The position numbers and the translations under genes were made by a program. The notes beneath the pieces are model-generated. The model was not told where the DNA came from. It did no database searches and saw nothing but the letters and a program-made list of their open reading frames with translations. A DNA stretch of 19,283 nucleotides, from positions 1 to 19,283 of the forward strand of contig JBKDZR010000097.1 of the NCBI GenBank assembly GCA_047971485.1, given 5' to 3'. Positions 9,176 to 16,519 of the stretch are shown one piece after another (position 1 is the first letter of the stretch; the number at the start of each line of letters is the position of its first letter). Source of the DNA: JBKDZR01 sp047971485. GTDB lineage: Bacteria; Pseudomonadota; Alphaproteobacteria; Rhodobacterales; Rhodobacteraceae.

Positions 9176-9622
9176 TTGCCCACCAGTTCCCGCTTTGCTG
9201 TTGCCGTGCATATCCTCGCCGCCCTTGCGGTGAACGAAGGTCGGCCCGTGCGCTCGGTGGATCTGGCCAGAAGCGCCAGCACGAATGCCGCCGTGGTCCG
9301 GTCGCTTCTGTCACGTCTGGCCCATGCGGGGTTCTCGACGGCCCAGATGGGACTGGGGGGCGGGGCCTTGCTGGCGAAACCGGCAAGCGAAATCAGTCTG
9401 CTCGACGTCTATCGGACCGTCGAGGACTGTGACATTTTCACACTGCACCGATCTCCCCCCGACGAGACCTGCCTTGTCGGGAAACATGTCCAGGCCGCCA
9501 TGCGCCCAGCCCTGGACAGGGCCCGGGGTGCCCTCGAAAACGAATTGGCCCAAGTCACGATCGCCAATATCGCGGCAGACATCGCCCGTCTGGGCGCCTT
9601 CCGCATTCCGTTGCCCGGATGA
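9176..9622 (+). CDS. Rrf2-family transcriptional regulator
   Basis: A 148-residue DNA-binding protein. It opens SSRFAVAVHILAALAVNEGRPV, as Rrf2 proteins do, then a winged helix-turn-helix (about 25-65: SVDLARSASTNAAVVRSLLSRL, wing GLGGGALLAKP), and the family ISLLDVYRTVED segment. It has two cysteines (85 and 99), not the three-cysteine [Fe-S] site of IscR/NsrR, so a thiol switch of the YwnA/CymR-like kind is more likely than an iron-sulfur cluster. The start is TTG at 9176 with GAGGGA 6 nt upstream; no in-frame ATG gives the conserved N-terminus. It sits just before a flavoprotein gene that shares its operator motif, its probable target. Confidence 0.92.
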   Translation: MPTSSRFAVAVHILAALAVNEGRPVRSVDLARSASTNAAVVRSLLSRLAHAGFSTAQMGLGGGALLAKPASEISLLDVYRTVEDCDIFTLHRSPPDETCLVGKHVQAAMRPALDRARGALENELAQVTIANIAADIARLGAFRIPLPG

Positions 9623-9636
9623 CCTGCATTTACCCA

Positions 9637-9663
9637 GATATGTTTCTATGTTGGCAACATATC
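9637..9663 (+). promoter_or_regulatory. Nested palindromic operator before the flavoprotein gene
   Basis: TATGTTGGCAACATA (9647-9661) is a perfect 15-nt odd-centred palindrome. Around it GATATGTT (9637-9644) and AACATATC (9656-9663) form a second, wider inverted pair, so the half-site TATGTT occurs twice directly and once inverted. The first bases of the palindrome (TATGTT) may double as a -10, 17 nt after CTGCAT (9624-9629). It lies 21 nt before the ATG. Best explained as the binding site of the upstream Rrf2 regulator. Confidence 0.6.
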
Positions 9664-9684
9664 ATCATATGGAGATGAGTACCC

Positions 9685-10275
9685 ATGACCAAAACATCAA
9701 TCGCCATCGTGTATCACAGCGGCTACGGCCATACCGCGCGGCAGGCCGAGGCCGTGAAACGCGGTGTCGAGCAGATTGACGGGGCCGAAGCGCTGTTGCT
9801 GTCCGTGGAAGAGGCCGAAAACCGCTGGGACGATCTGGCAGCAGCCGAAGCGATCATCTTCGGCTCACCGACCTACATGGCCAGCGTATCCGCCCCGTTC
9901 AAGGCCTTCATGGATGCCACCTCCAACGCTGTCTTCGCAAAGGATTTTGCCTGGAAGAACAAGATCGCGGCGGGCTTTTCCAACTCGGCCTCCCGTTCCG
10001 GCGACAAGCTTGCGACGATCACACAGCTGGCCCTGTTCGCCGCGCAACACGGCATGCATTGGGTCAGCCTCGGTCTGCCACCGGCGAACAATTCATCGAC
10101 CGGATCTGAAGAGGATCTGAACCGGCTGGGCATTTTCCTGGGCGCAGGTGCGCAATCCAACGCCGACGAAGGCGCCGATGTTGCGCCACCTGTGGCCGAT
10201 CTGCGCACCTCGGAATATCTGGGGCGCCGCGTGGCGGAAACGACGTTGCAATTCGTCCGCGGGCGCGCCGCATAA
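9685..10275 (+). CDS. Flavodoxin-fold NAD(P)H-dependent reductase, WrbA-like
   Basis: A 196-residue flavoprotein of the flavodoxin/NADPH-dependent FMN reductase superfamily. The FMN phosphate loop is at residues 11-17 (HSGYGHT), followed by the usual helix, and GSPTYMASVSAPFKAFMDAT (60-79) forms the isoalloxazine-side loop, as in WrbA-type quinone reductases. KIAAGFSNSASRSGDKLATI and GMHWVSLGLPP continue the fold. It is probably cytosolic and reduces quinones or related electrophiles by two electrons. WrbA proper is similar in size, but the exact substrate is not visible. It is preceded by an Rrf2 regulator and a palindromic operator, which points to induction by redox or electrophile stress, and followed by a bidirectional terminator. 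Confidence 0.88.
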   Translation: MTKTSIAIVYHSGYGHTARQAEAVKRGVEQIDGAEALLLSVEEAENRWDDLAAAEAIIFGSPTYMASVSAPFKAFMDATSNAVFAKDFAWKNKIAAGFSNSASRSGDKLATITQLALFAAQHGMHWVSLGLPPANNSSTGSEEDLNRLGIFLGAGAQSNADEGADVAPPVADLRTSEYLGRRVAETTLQFVRGRAA

Positions 10276-10306
10276 CCCCCCCCGGCACACCATGCCCGGA
10301 TAAAAC

Positions 10307-10336
10307 CATGCCCCCGCAGAGCTCTGCGGGGGCATG
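10307..10336. terminator. Bidirectional terminator between flavoprotein and ctpA
   Basis: CATGCCCCCGCAGAG (10307-10321) is followed at once by its perfect reverse complement (10322-10336), a 15-bp GC-rich stem. Read on the minus strand it is followed by GTTTTATCC, a T-rich tract suiting ctpA. On the plus strand the following TGTGTGTCTT is weaker. It lies between two convergent genes. Confidence 0.8.
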
Positions 10337-10403
10337 TGTGTCTTGCAGGCACGCCGGCATCCTGACCGCACCCCGGACAGGACAGCCCGGGGATCGCACC
10401 CGA

Positions 10404-11762
10404 TCAGGGGGCAGGCTGTTCCTCTGATCCCAGGGCCGAAAGGCCGCGCAGGATATCAATGGCATAAGCCAGTTGATAATCCTGTTCGCGCAGCTTGGCC
10501 GAGGCCTCGGCCCGGGCTTGTTCCTCTTCCAGCTGGCGCAGCTCATCCTCGGACAAGCTGTCATTGTCCAGACGTCCGCGCAGCCCCGCCTCGGAGATGG
10601 GCGCACGGGCCGTGCCGCTGTCGTCATCCTCGGCGGCCTGGACCTCGGGGTCGCGCGGGGGCTGCTGAACGATGATATCCGGCGCAACACCAAGCGCCTG
10701 GATCGACCGGCCCGAGGGGGTGTAATAGCGCGCCGTGGTCAGACGCATGGCCCCGCCTTCGCGCAGCGGCATCACCGTCTGCACAGACCCCTTGCCGAAA
10801 CTCTTGGTCCCGACGATGATCGCCCGGCGGTGATCCTGCAACGCGCCGGCCACGATTTCACTGGCCGAGGCTGACCCGCCATTGATCAGAACGACAACGG
10901 GCTTGCCCTCGGCCAGATCGCCCGCGGTCGCGTTGAAGCGTTCGCTGTCCTGCAGGTTACGGCCCCGGGTCGAGACGATTTCACCGGCATCAAGGAACGC
11001 ATCGGACACCTTGATCGCCTGGGTCAGCAAACCGCCAGGGTTGTTACGCAGGTCCAGCACGAAGCCATTGACGTGATCCATGCCCCCCAGATCCTCGATG
11101 GATTTGGCCATGCCCTCTTCGAGATTGGGGAAGGTCTGGTCATTGAAGGTGGTCACACGCAGGACCACGGTGTCGCCCTCAGTCCGGGTCCGCACGGCAG
11201 TCAGTTTGATCGTGTCACGGGTGATTGTCACATCGAAGGGTTCATCGCGCCCCTCGCGCACCACGGTGATGACGATATCGCTGCCTACCGGCCCGCGCAT
11301 CTTTTCCACCGCCTCATCCAGGGTCAGGCCCAGAACACTTTCGCCATCCACATGGGTGACGAAATCCCCCGCCTCGATTCCGGCGGCATCGGCAGGGGTT
11401 CCGTCTATGGGACTGACGACCTTGATGAAGCCCTCTTCCTGGGTAACTTCTATCCCCAGGCCACCGAATTCCCCCCGGGTCTGGACCCGCATGTCATCGG
11501 CATCGTCCGGCGACAAATAGCTGGAATGCGGATCCAGCGAGGTCAGCATGCCATTGATTGCCGCCTCGATCAGATCGCCCGCCTCGACCTGTTCGACATA
11601 TTGGGCGCGGATACTTTCGAAAATATCGCCGAACAGGTCCAGTTGTTCATAGACCGAGCGGCTGTTCGCCTGTTCCTGGGCCAACAAGGGGCCGGCGATC
11701 TGGGTGGTCAGGACCACGCCCGCCAAGGTGCCGCCCATCGCGGCCATCACGAAAGATCTCAT
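10404..11762 (-). CDS. ctpA: Carboxy-terminal processing protease CtpA, S41 family
   Basis: A 452-residue periplasmic serine protease that trims or degrades envelope proteins, including cell-wall hydrolases in other bacteria. Residues 1-28 are a signal or anchor segment (MRSFVMAAMGGTLAGVV...GPLLAQ). A PDZ domain spans about 95-170 (GGLGIEV, AGDFVTHVDGESV). The S41 core follows with Ser299 in GGSASASEI, and Lys324 and Gln328 in SFGKGSVQ, the spacing of the known Ser-Lys-Gln machinery. The C-terminal tail is acidic and low in complexity. I chose ATG at 11762 with AAGGA 10 nt upstream, as the hydrophobic segment then begins the protein; the frame stays open to 11864. gpmI lies 150 nt upstream on the same strand, with no EnvC gene between. 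Confidence 0.95.
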   Translation of the reverse strand: MRSFVMAAMGGTLAGVVLTTQIAGPLLAQEQANSRSVYEQLDLFGDIFESIRAQYVEQVEAGDLIEAAINGMLTSLDPHSSYLSPDDADDMRVQTRGEFGGLGIEVTQEEGFIKVVSPIDGTPADAAGIEAGDFVTHVDGESVLGLTLDEAVEKMRGPVGSDIVITVVREGRDEPFDVTITRDTIKLTAVRTRTEGDTVVLRVTTFNDQTFPNLEEGMAKSIEDLGGMDHVNGFVLDLRNNPGGLLTQAIKVSDAFLDAGEIVSTRGRNLQDSERFNATAGDLAEGKPVVVLINGGSASASEIVAGALQDHRRAIIVGTKSFGKGSVQTVMPLREGGAMRLTTARYYTPSGRSIQALGVAPDIIVQQPPRDPEVQAAEDDDSGTARAPISEAGLRGRLDNDSLSEDELRQLEEEQARAEASAKLREQDYQLAYAIDILRGLSALGSEEQPAP

Positions 11763-11877
11763 CTCGGGTTCATCCTTTCCGGCCGCGGCCCGGACCCGCC
11801 GGGGGACAGGGTCTGCTTTGCAGGTTCTAGTAAATCCTCTGACGCCGCGCAGCGCCAGTTCCAAGTTTTTTCGCTGT

Positions 11878-11911
11878 CGCGATTGTGTAACGCCGTGTCA
11901 CCCCCATCGCG
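11878..11911 (-). other. Weak hairpin between gpmI and ctpA
   Basis: CGCGAT (11878-11883) pairs with ATCGCG (11906-11911) across a 22-nt loop immediately past the gpmI stop. No T-run follows on the minus strand, so it may be an mRNA spacer structure rather than a terminator. The remaining 115 nt up to ctpA hold no gene. Confidence 0.3.
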
Positions 11912-11912
11912 G

Positions 11913-13439
11913 TCAGGATCTCTCGATCAGGCTGCGCCCGGTCATTTCCGGCGGCGGAGCCAGATCCATCAGGTCCAGAACCGTCGGGGCCAGATCGGCC
12001 AGCCGGCCATCGCGCAGCCGGACCCCCTTGGGGCCGCCAACCAGGATAACCGGAACCGGGTTCAGGGTGTGGGCAGTGTGCGGGCCGCCAGTGTCGGGAT
12101 CAATCATGGTTTCGCAATTGCCGTGATCGGCGGTGACAATCATCGCCCCACCGGTTTCGCCCAGGGCCTCAAGCGCCGCCCCCAGCCCGCGGTCCACCGC
12201 CGCGCAGGCGGCCATGGCGGCCTGCAGATCGCCGGTATGCCCGACCATGTCCGGATTGGCGTAATTGACCACGATCAGATCGTAGCGGTCACGGATCGCG
12301 GCCACCAGCCCCTCGGTTACCGCCGCGGCTGACATCTCGGGGGCCAGATCATAGGTTGCGACCTTGGGCGAGGCCGGCATATCGCGTGTCTCGCCGTCCT
12401 CGGGGATTTCCTTGCCTCCGTTAAGAAAGAAGGTGACATGGGGGTATTTCTCGGTTTCGGCCAAGCGGAACTGGCGCAGCCCCCGCGCCGCAACCCAGGC
12501 CCCCAGAGTATTCACGATCGCTTTTTTCGGAAAGCAGGCCTTCAGCCACTGGTCGTGGTCCTTGCTGTAATCGACCATGCCGAGAAGTGCAGCCCATGCC
12601 GGGCGCTCGACCCGGTCGAACCCGTTGAAATCGGGTTGGGCGATGGCGCGCAGGATTTCGCGGGCCCGGTCGGCCCGGAAATTCAGGCAGAAAAACCCAT
12701 CCCCGTCCCGCGCACCGCCATAACCGCCAATGGCCGTGGCGGTGATGAATTCATCGGTTTCCCCCCGGGCATAGGCGGCGGTCACGGCCTCGGAGGGGGT
12801 GGGTGCGCGGTGCTGGCCGCGCCCGCGGATCATGGCGGCATAGGCCTGTTCGACACGATCCCAGCGATTGTCACGGTCCATGGCGAAATAGCGGCCGGTC
12901 ACGGTCGCGATGCACGCGCCGGCAGGCAGGGAATCCTGAAGGGTGGCAATGAAGCCATCTGCGGACCGGGGGGCAACGTCGCGCCCGTCGGTCACGGCAT
13001 GCAATGCCACCGGCACCCCTGCATCGGCGATGGCCCGGGCCGCGGCCAAGATATGGGAAAGATGTCCATGCACCCCCCCATCAGAGGCCACCCCCATCAG
13101 ATGCGCCGTGCCGCCCGTCTGGCGCAATGTGGCGGCAAAAGACTGAAGGGCGGCATTGTCGACGAAGCTGCCATCCTCGATCGCCAGGTCGATCTGACCC
13201 AGATCCATCGCCACGACACGGCCGGCGCCGATATTGGTGTGGCCGACCTCGGAATTGCCCATTTGCCCCGAAGGCAGGCCCACATCCGGGCCATGGGTGG
13301 TCAGGGTGGCGTGGGGACAGCTGGTCCAGATCCGATCAAAAGCAGGAGTATCGGCCAGGGCGGGGGCGTTTGCGTCCTGTGTGGGCCCGATCCCCCAGCC
13401 ATCGAGGATGCACAGGACAACAGGTTTGGATGCGGACAT
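11913..13439 (-). CDS. gpmI: 2,3-bisphosphoglycerate-independent phosphoglycerate mutase
   Basis: This cytosolic enzyme interconverts 3- and 2-phosphoglycerate in glycolysis and gluconeogenesis using two metal ions, typically Mn2+, and a phosphoserine intermediate. The 508-residue protein belongs to the alkaline-phosphatase superfamily. It starts with PVVLCILDGWGIG (metal ligand Asp13), has the catalytic Ser63 in GQMGNSEVGHTNIGAGR, then HAVTDGRD, the insert domain, and the metal motifs NYANPDMVGHTG and TADHGNCE. Length matches the bacterial enzyme. GAGG lies about 8 nt before the ATG. It shares Mn2+ dependence with the nearby mntP riboswitch gene, which is likely a coincidence of position. 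Confidence 0.97.
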   Translation of the reverse strand: MSASKPVVLCILDGWGIGPTQDANAPALADTPAFDRIWTSCPHATLTTHGPDVGLPSGQMGNSEVGHTNIGAGRVVAMDLGQIDLAIEDGSFVDNAALQSFAATLRQTGGTAHLMGVASDGGVHGHLSHILAAARAIADAGVPVALHAVTDGRDVAPRSADGFIATLQDSLPAGACIATVTGRYFAMDRDNRWDRVEQAYAAMIRGRGQHRAPTPSEAVTAAYARGETDEFITATAIGGYGGARDGDGFFCLNFRADRAREILRAIAQPDFNGFDRVERPAWAALLGMVDYSKDHDQWLKACFPKKAIVNTLGAWVAARGLRQFRLAETEKYPHVTFFLNGGKEIPEDGETRDMPASPKVATYDLAPEMSAAAVTEGLVAAIRDRYDLIVVNYANPDMVGHTGDLQAAMAACAAVDRGLGAALEALGETGGAMIVTADHGNCETMIDPDTGGPHTAHTLNPVPVILVGGPKGVRLRDGRLADLAPTVLDLMDLAPPPEMTGRSLIERS

Positions 13440-13543
13440 GGGAGGGCCTCTGTGGTTGATCTTGGGGCGGATCCTGGGCGTCTGTCTAACGCATTTCGGG
13501 GAAACGTTGATAGGCTTTTTCGGTTGAGAAATACGTTAAATCA

Positions 13544-13594
13544 ATGGGCTATAGCGCCTCCAACGGTTCAGGGCCGTCGAGAAACGCTATAGCA
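13544..13594. repeat. CTATAG-ended imperfect hairpin repeat
   Basis: GCTATAGCG (about 13545-13555) and CGCTATAGC (about 13583-13592) are inverted copies. Between them CCAACGG and CCGTCGAG partly pair around a TTCAGG loop, giving a long imperfect hairpin. From memory, CTATAGCG-bounded hairpins are frequent in intergenic DNA of alphaproteobacteria; this looks like one copy. It lies between gpmI and serB. No protein is encoded. Confidence 0.6.
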
Positions 13595-13641
13595 ACCGGC
13601 GAGGGCAGGTGAAACCGGAAAGGGCCCTCCCGCCCGTCTTC

Positions 13642-13690
13642 GCCGCTGACGCGGCTCATCCCGTTGGGCCCGGCGCCGCTAACGCGGCGC
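13642..13690. repeat. Twin small hairpins behind serB
   Basis: GCCGCTGACGCGGC (13642-13655) and GCGCCGCTAACGCGGCGC (13673-13690) are two stem-loops with near-identical GCCGC..GCGGC arms and four-base loops TGAC and TAAC. They lie 24-72 nt past the serB stop on the minus strand. They may help end the serB transcript, though no clean T-run follows, or be units of a repeat family. The rest of 13440-13713 shows no gene. Confidence 0.45.
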
Positions 13691-13713
13691 GGTTGACCCC
13701 GATTCTCCGCCGA

Positions 13714-14589
13714 TCACCTGGCAAAATCGGTGGTCGCGTAGCCTTGCAGGAAGAGCAGCGCGGTCAGGTCCCCATGGTTGATCCGCAGGTCGCATTCGGC
13801 GGCAACGGCGGGTTTGGCGTGCAGCGCCACGCCCATGCCGGCGCGGTGCAGCATACCCAGATCATTTGCGCCGTCGCCCACGGCCAACACATTGGCCGGG
13901 GTCAGGCCGTACTGGGCACAGGCCGCATCCAGCGCGGCGATCTTGGCGTCACGACCGAGGATCGGATCCGCGACCGCCCCCGTCAGGTGACCGTTCTCTT
14001 CCAGCAGCACATTGGCCTGGTGGCTATCAAAGCCAAGCGCCTGTGCCACCGGTCCGGCAAAGGCGGTGAACCCCCCTGACACCAGCAGCGCATGGGCCCC
14101 ATTGGCCCGCATCGTTGCCACCAGCGTCTTGCCCCCCGGTGCCAGCGTGATCCGTTGATCCAGCACCTCGGCGATGACCCCGACCGGCAAGCCACGCAGC
14201 AATGCCACCCGTTCGCGCAGGGCGCCGTTGAAATCCAGGTCGCCATTCATCGCGCGGGCGGTGATGTCGCGCACTCTCGCCCCGACCCCGGCCACTTCGG
14301 CCAATTCATCGATGCATTCCTGGCCGATCATGGTGCTGTCCATATCGGCGATCAGCAGGCGTTTACGCCGGTGGCCATCGGGTTGGACGGCCAGATCCAC
14401 GCCCTGGCGCTGCAGATCCGCCCAGATTTCCCAGAGATTCGCCGGCAGCGTGGGCAAGACGAATTCCGCCGCCGCACCGGGCGCCAGCCAGCGCACCGAT
14501 TCGCCCCCCCAAGCATTGCGCAGCGCCTGCACCATCGCCGGGTCAAGCGCAGGCTGGGCGGGGTTGGTCAGAAGCGTGGCAACGGGCAT
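13714..14589 (-). CDS. serB: Phosphoserine phosphatase SerB
   Basis: SerB removes phosphate from O-phosphoserine in the last step of serine synthesis. The 291-residue protein is a HAD phosphatase: motif I DMDST gives nucleophile Asp82 and acid/base Asp84, motif II is Ser171 in LLVSGGFT, motif III is Lys216, and motif IV is GDGANDLGM with Asp239 and Asp243 for Mg2+. ECIDELAEVAG (91-101) is the SerB cap signature. The N-terminal 75 residues form a degenerate regulatory-like region as in longer SerB proteins. GGAG lies 9 nt before the ATG. No other serine genes adjoin it here; the upstream GNAT gene ends 83 nt away on the same strand, so read-through is possible. Confidence 0.96.
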   Translation of the reverse strand: MPVATLLTNPAQPALDPAMVQALRNAWGGESVRWLAPGAAAEFVLPTLPANLWEIWADLQRQGVDLAVQPDGHRRKRLLIADMDSTMIGQECIDELAEVAGVGARVRDITARAMNGDLDFNGALRERVALLRGLPVGVIAEVLDQRITLAPGGKTLVATMRANGAHALLVSGGFTAFAGPVAQALGFDSHQANVLLEENGHLTGAVADPILGRDAKIAALDAACAQYGLTPANVLAVGDGANDLGMLHRAGMGVALHAKPAVAAECDLRINHGDLTALLFLQGYATTDFAR

Positions 14590-14607
14590 GGGGGATCTCC
14601 GGTCTGG

Positions 14608-14631
14608 GCGCCCGTTCTATCCCATGGGCGC
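14608..14631. other. Short hairpin between the GNAT gene and serB
   Basis: GCGCCC (14608-14613) and GGGCGC (14626-14631) pair around a 12-nt loop just before serB. It might weaken read-through from the surf1 operon, but there is no T-run. Confidence 0.25.
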
Positions 14632-14672
14632 AGCGGATTGACCAGATCGTTCGCCCCCGCCAAATCAGCCCC

Positions 14673-15260
14673 TCAGCCCTGATCCGACCGCCCGCGCCGA
14701 TCACCACGCAGATTGGCATAGAGCACATGGTTCCGCCAACGCCCGTTGATCTGCAAATAGCTTTGGGCAACGCCTTCGTACTTGAACCCGGTCTTTTCCA
14801 GCACCCCGCGCGACGCGGCGTTTTCCGGCAGGCAGGCCGCATCGATCCGGCTGAGATCAAGGCTGGTAAAGGCATAATGGACAACGGCGCGAATGGCCTC
14901 GGACATATACCCATTGCGGGCGTGACCCTCGCCGATCCAGTAGCCGCAGGATGCCGCCTGGGCCGGGCCGCGGCGGATATTGTCCAGCGTCACCGCGCCC
15001 AGCAACTGATCTCTGCCATTGTCGAACAGGAACAGCGGCAATCCGGTCCCCCCGGCCACCGCACGCTGCGCCCAATAGACCCGGTTGGTAAAGGCGCGCC
15101 GGCTAAGGTGATCCGACGACCAGGTGGGTTCCCACGGTTGCAGGAACCCGCGGCTGCGATCGCGCAAATCGGCCCAGGCCCGAAAATCGCCATGTGCCGG
15201 CGGTCGCAGGCGCAGCCGTTCGGACACGATCCGAACCTGCCGACGGCGCAGCAGCATCAT
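14673..15260 (-). CDS. GNAT-family N-acetyltransferase, RimJ/RimL-like
   Basis: A 195-residue acyltransferase that should transfer acetyl from acetyl-CoA to an amino group. The opening ERLRLRPPAHGDFRAWADLR and WYWIGEGH-like segment (here CGYWIGEGHARNGYMSEAIRAV) place it with RimJ/RimL-type enzymes; HARNGYM is the pyrophosphate-binding motif A. NAASRGVLEKTGFKYEGVAQSYL is the usual C-terminal signature. The substrate may be a ribosomal protein N-terminus, but this is not proven by the sequence. The ATG at 15260 overlaps the stop of the M16 peptidase gene by 4 nt (ATGA); a second ATG follows at once. It ends the surf1-thrC-M16 operon. Confidence 0.88.
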   Translation of the reverse strand: MMLLRRRQVRIVSERLRLRPPAHGDFRAWADLRDRSRGFLQPWEPTWSSDHLSRRAFTNRVYWAQRAVAGGTGLPLFLFDNGRDQLLGAVTLDNIRRGPAQAASCGYWIGEGHARNGYMSEAIRAVVHYAFTSLDLSRIDAACLPENAASRGVLEKTGFKYEGVAQSYLQINGRWRNHVLYANLRGDRRGRSDQG

Positions 15261-16519
15261 GCTGCCAAACGGGTGCGAAGTGCCTCCAGCCCAGGCGCAC
15301 CCGACAGGTTGCCATAAACCGCCATGGCCAGGGGGGCCTGTTCCGCCAGCGCCGCCCCGAAGGCCCGCAGCCCGGCCTGATCCACCCCGTCAATGCGTGC
15401 CACGGTTTCCTCAAGCCCCGGCACCCGATCCCAGATTGAGACCATCCGGGCCAGCCGCTCGGCCCGCGACGACGGGCTTTCCAGCCCCATCAGCAGCCCG
15501 GCCTTCATCTGGGCACGGGCGCGGGTGATCTCGGCCTCGGTCAGGCCCTCGGCAGCGCGGCACACCTCATCCACCGTCAGGGTGGCCAGTTCCGCCAGGT
15601 CGCCCGGGCTGGTGCCGGCATAGATCACCGTCTGGCCTGTATCGGCATAGGCCGAGGCCTGGGCGAAGATCGTGTAGCACAGCCCCCGCTTTTCGCGGAT
15701 CTCCTGAAACAGGCGCGAGGACATCCCGCCCCCCAGCACCGTGGCAAAGACCTGCGCGGTATAGATCTGGTCGTCGCGATACCCCGGCCCTTCCAGCGCC
15801 AGCGCCAGATGCACCTGTTCCAGATCCTTTTCCTCCAGCCGCTGACCGATGGCAAAGCGCGCCGGATCGGGCTGGACGAAGGGCACTGGGGCAAGATGAG
15901 CAAAGATTTCCTCGGCCTGACGCACGATGGCATCGTGATCCACCGCACCGGCTGCGGCCAGGATCATCTGCTCTGGCCCATAGCGTTCCGCGACGAAACC
16001 GGCCAGATCATCACGGCCATAGGCCGAGACGCGGGCGGTCTCGCCCAGAATGGTGCGGCCAAAGGACTGATCGGGATAGGATACCCCATGCAGCCAGTCA
16101 AAGACCACATCATCGGGCGTATCCGCTGCCTGACCGATTTCCTGCAGGATCACGCCACGCTCCACCTCGATCTCGCGCTGATCGAAGGCCGGGTTCAGGA
16201 CGATATCGGAAATCACATCCAGCGCCAGCGGCACGTCATCTTCCAGCACCCGGGCATAATAGGCCGTCATCTCGCGGCCGGTATAGGCGTTGATATAGCC
16301 GCCCACATCCTCGATCGCCTCGGCAATCTGGGCAGCACTGCGCCGGGCCGTGCCCTTGAAAGCCATGTGTTCGAGGAAATGGGCGATGCCGTTCTGTTCC
16401 AGACGCTCGTGGCGCCCCCCGACATTCACCCAAAGCCCGATTGAGGCAGATTTCAGCGCCGGCATCCGCTCGGTCACGATGCGCAGGCCGTTTGGCAGGC
16501 GATGGATTTGAACGCTCAC
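15257..16519 (-). CDS. M16-family (pitrilysin / processing peptidase-like) zinc protease
   Basis: A 420-residue metallopeptidase related to the beta subunit of the mitochondrial processing peptidase. The inverted zinc motif HFLEH lies at residues 47-51 (His47 and His51 bind zinc, Glu50 is the base), and the third ligand Glu127 is in EVERGVILQEI, exactly 76 residues after His51 as in this family. IREKRGLCYTIFAQ and the second-half domain complete the clamshell. No signal peptide is visible, so it is probably cytosolic. It has a GTG start at 16519 that overlaps the thrC stop (GTGA). The family usually degrades short peptides; its actual target is unknown. Confidence 0.93.
   Translation of the reverse strand: MSVQIHRLPNGLRIVTERMPALKSASIGLWVNVGGRHERLEQNGIAHFLEHMAFKGTARRSAAQIAEAIEDVGGYINAYTGREMTAYYARVLEDDVPLALDVISDIVLNPAFDQREIEVERGVILQEIGQAADTPDDVVFDWLHGVSYPDQSFGRTILGETARVSAYGRDDLAGFVAERYGPEQMILAAAGAVDHDAIVRQAEEIFAHLAPVPFVQPDPARFAIGQRLEEKDLEQVHLALALEGPGYRDDQIYTAQVFATVLGGGMSSRLFQEIREKRGLCYTIFAQASAYADTGQTVIYAGTSPGDLAELATLTVDEVCRAAEGLTEAEITRARAQMKAGLLMGLESPSSRAERLARMVSIWDRVPGLEETVARIDGVDQAGLRAFGAALAEQAPLAMAVYGNLSGAPGLEALRTRLAA

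Noticed and set aside
11761..11776. Four-codon leader frame (MNPR, stop) overlapping the ctpA start as ATGA
   Set aside because: The AAGGA site is at the correct distance for ctpA but abuts the leader ATG, so the leader is unlikely to be translated; it probably arises by chance.
11073..12332. 419-codon plus-strand frame opposite ctpA and gpmI
   Set aside because: It spans the antisense of two certain genes and their gap; no domain is recognisable.
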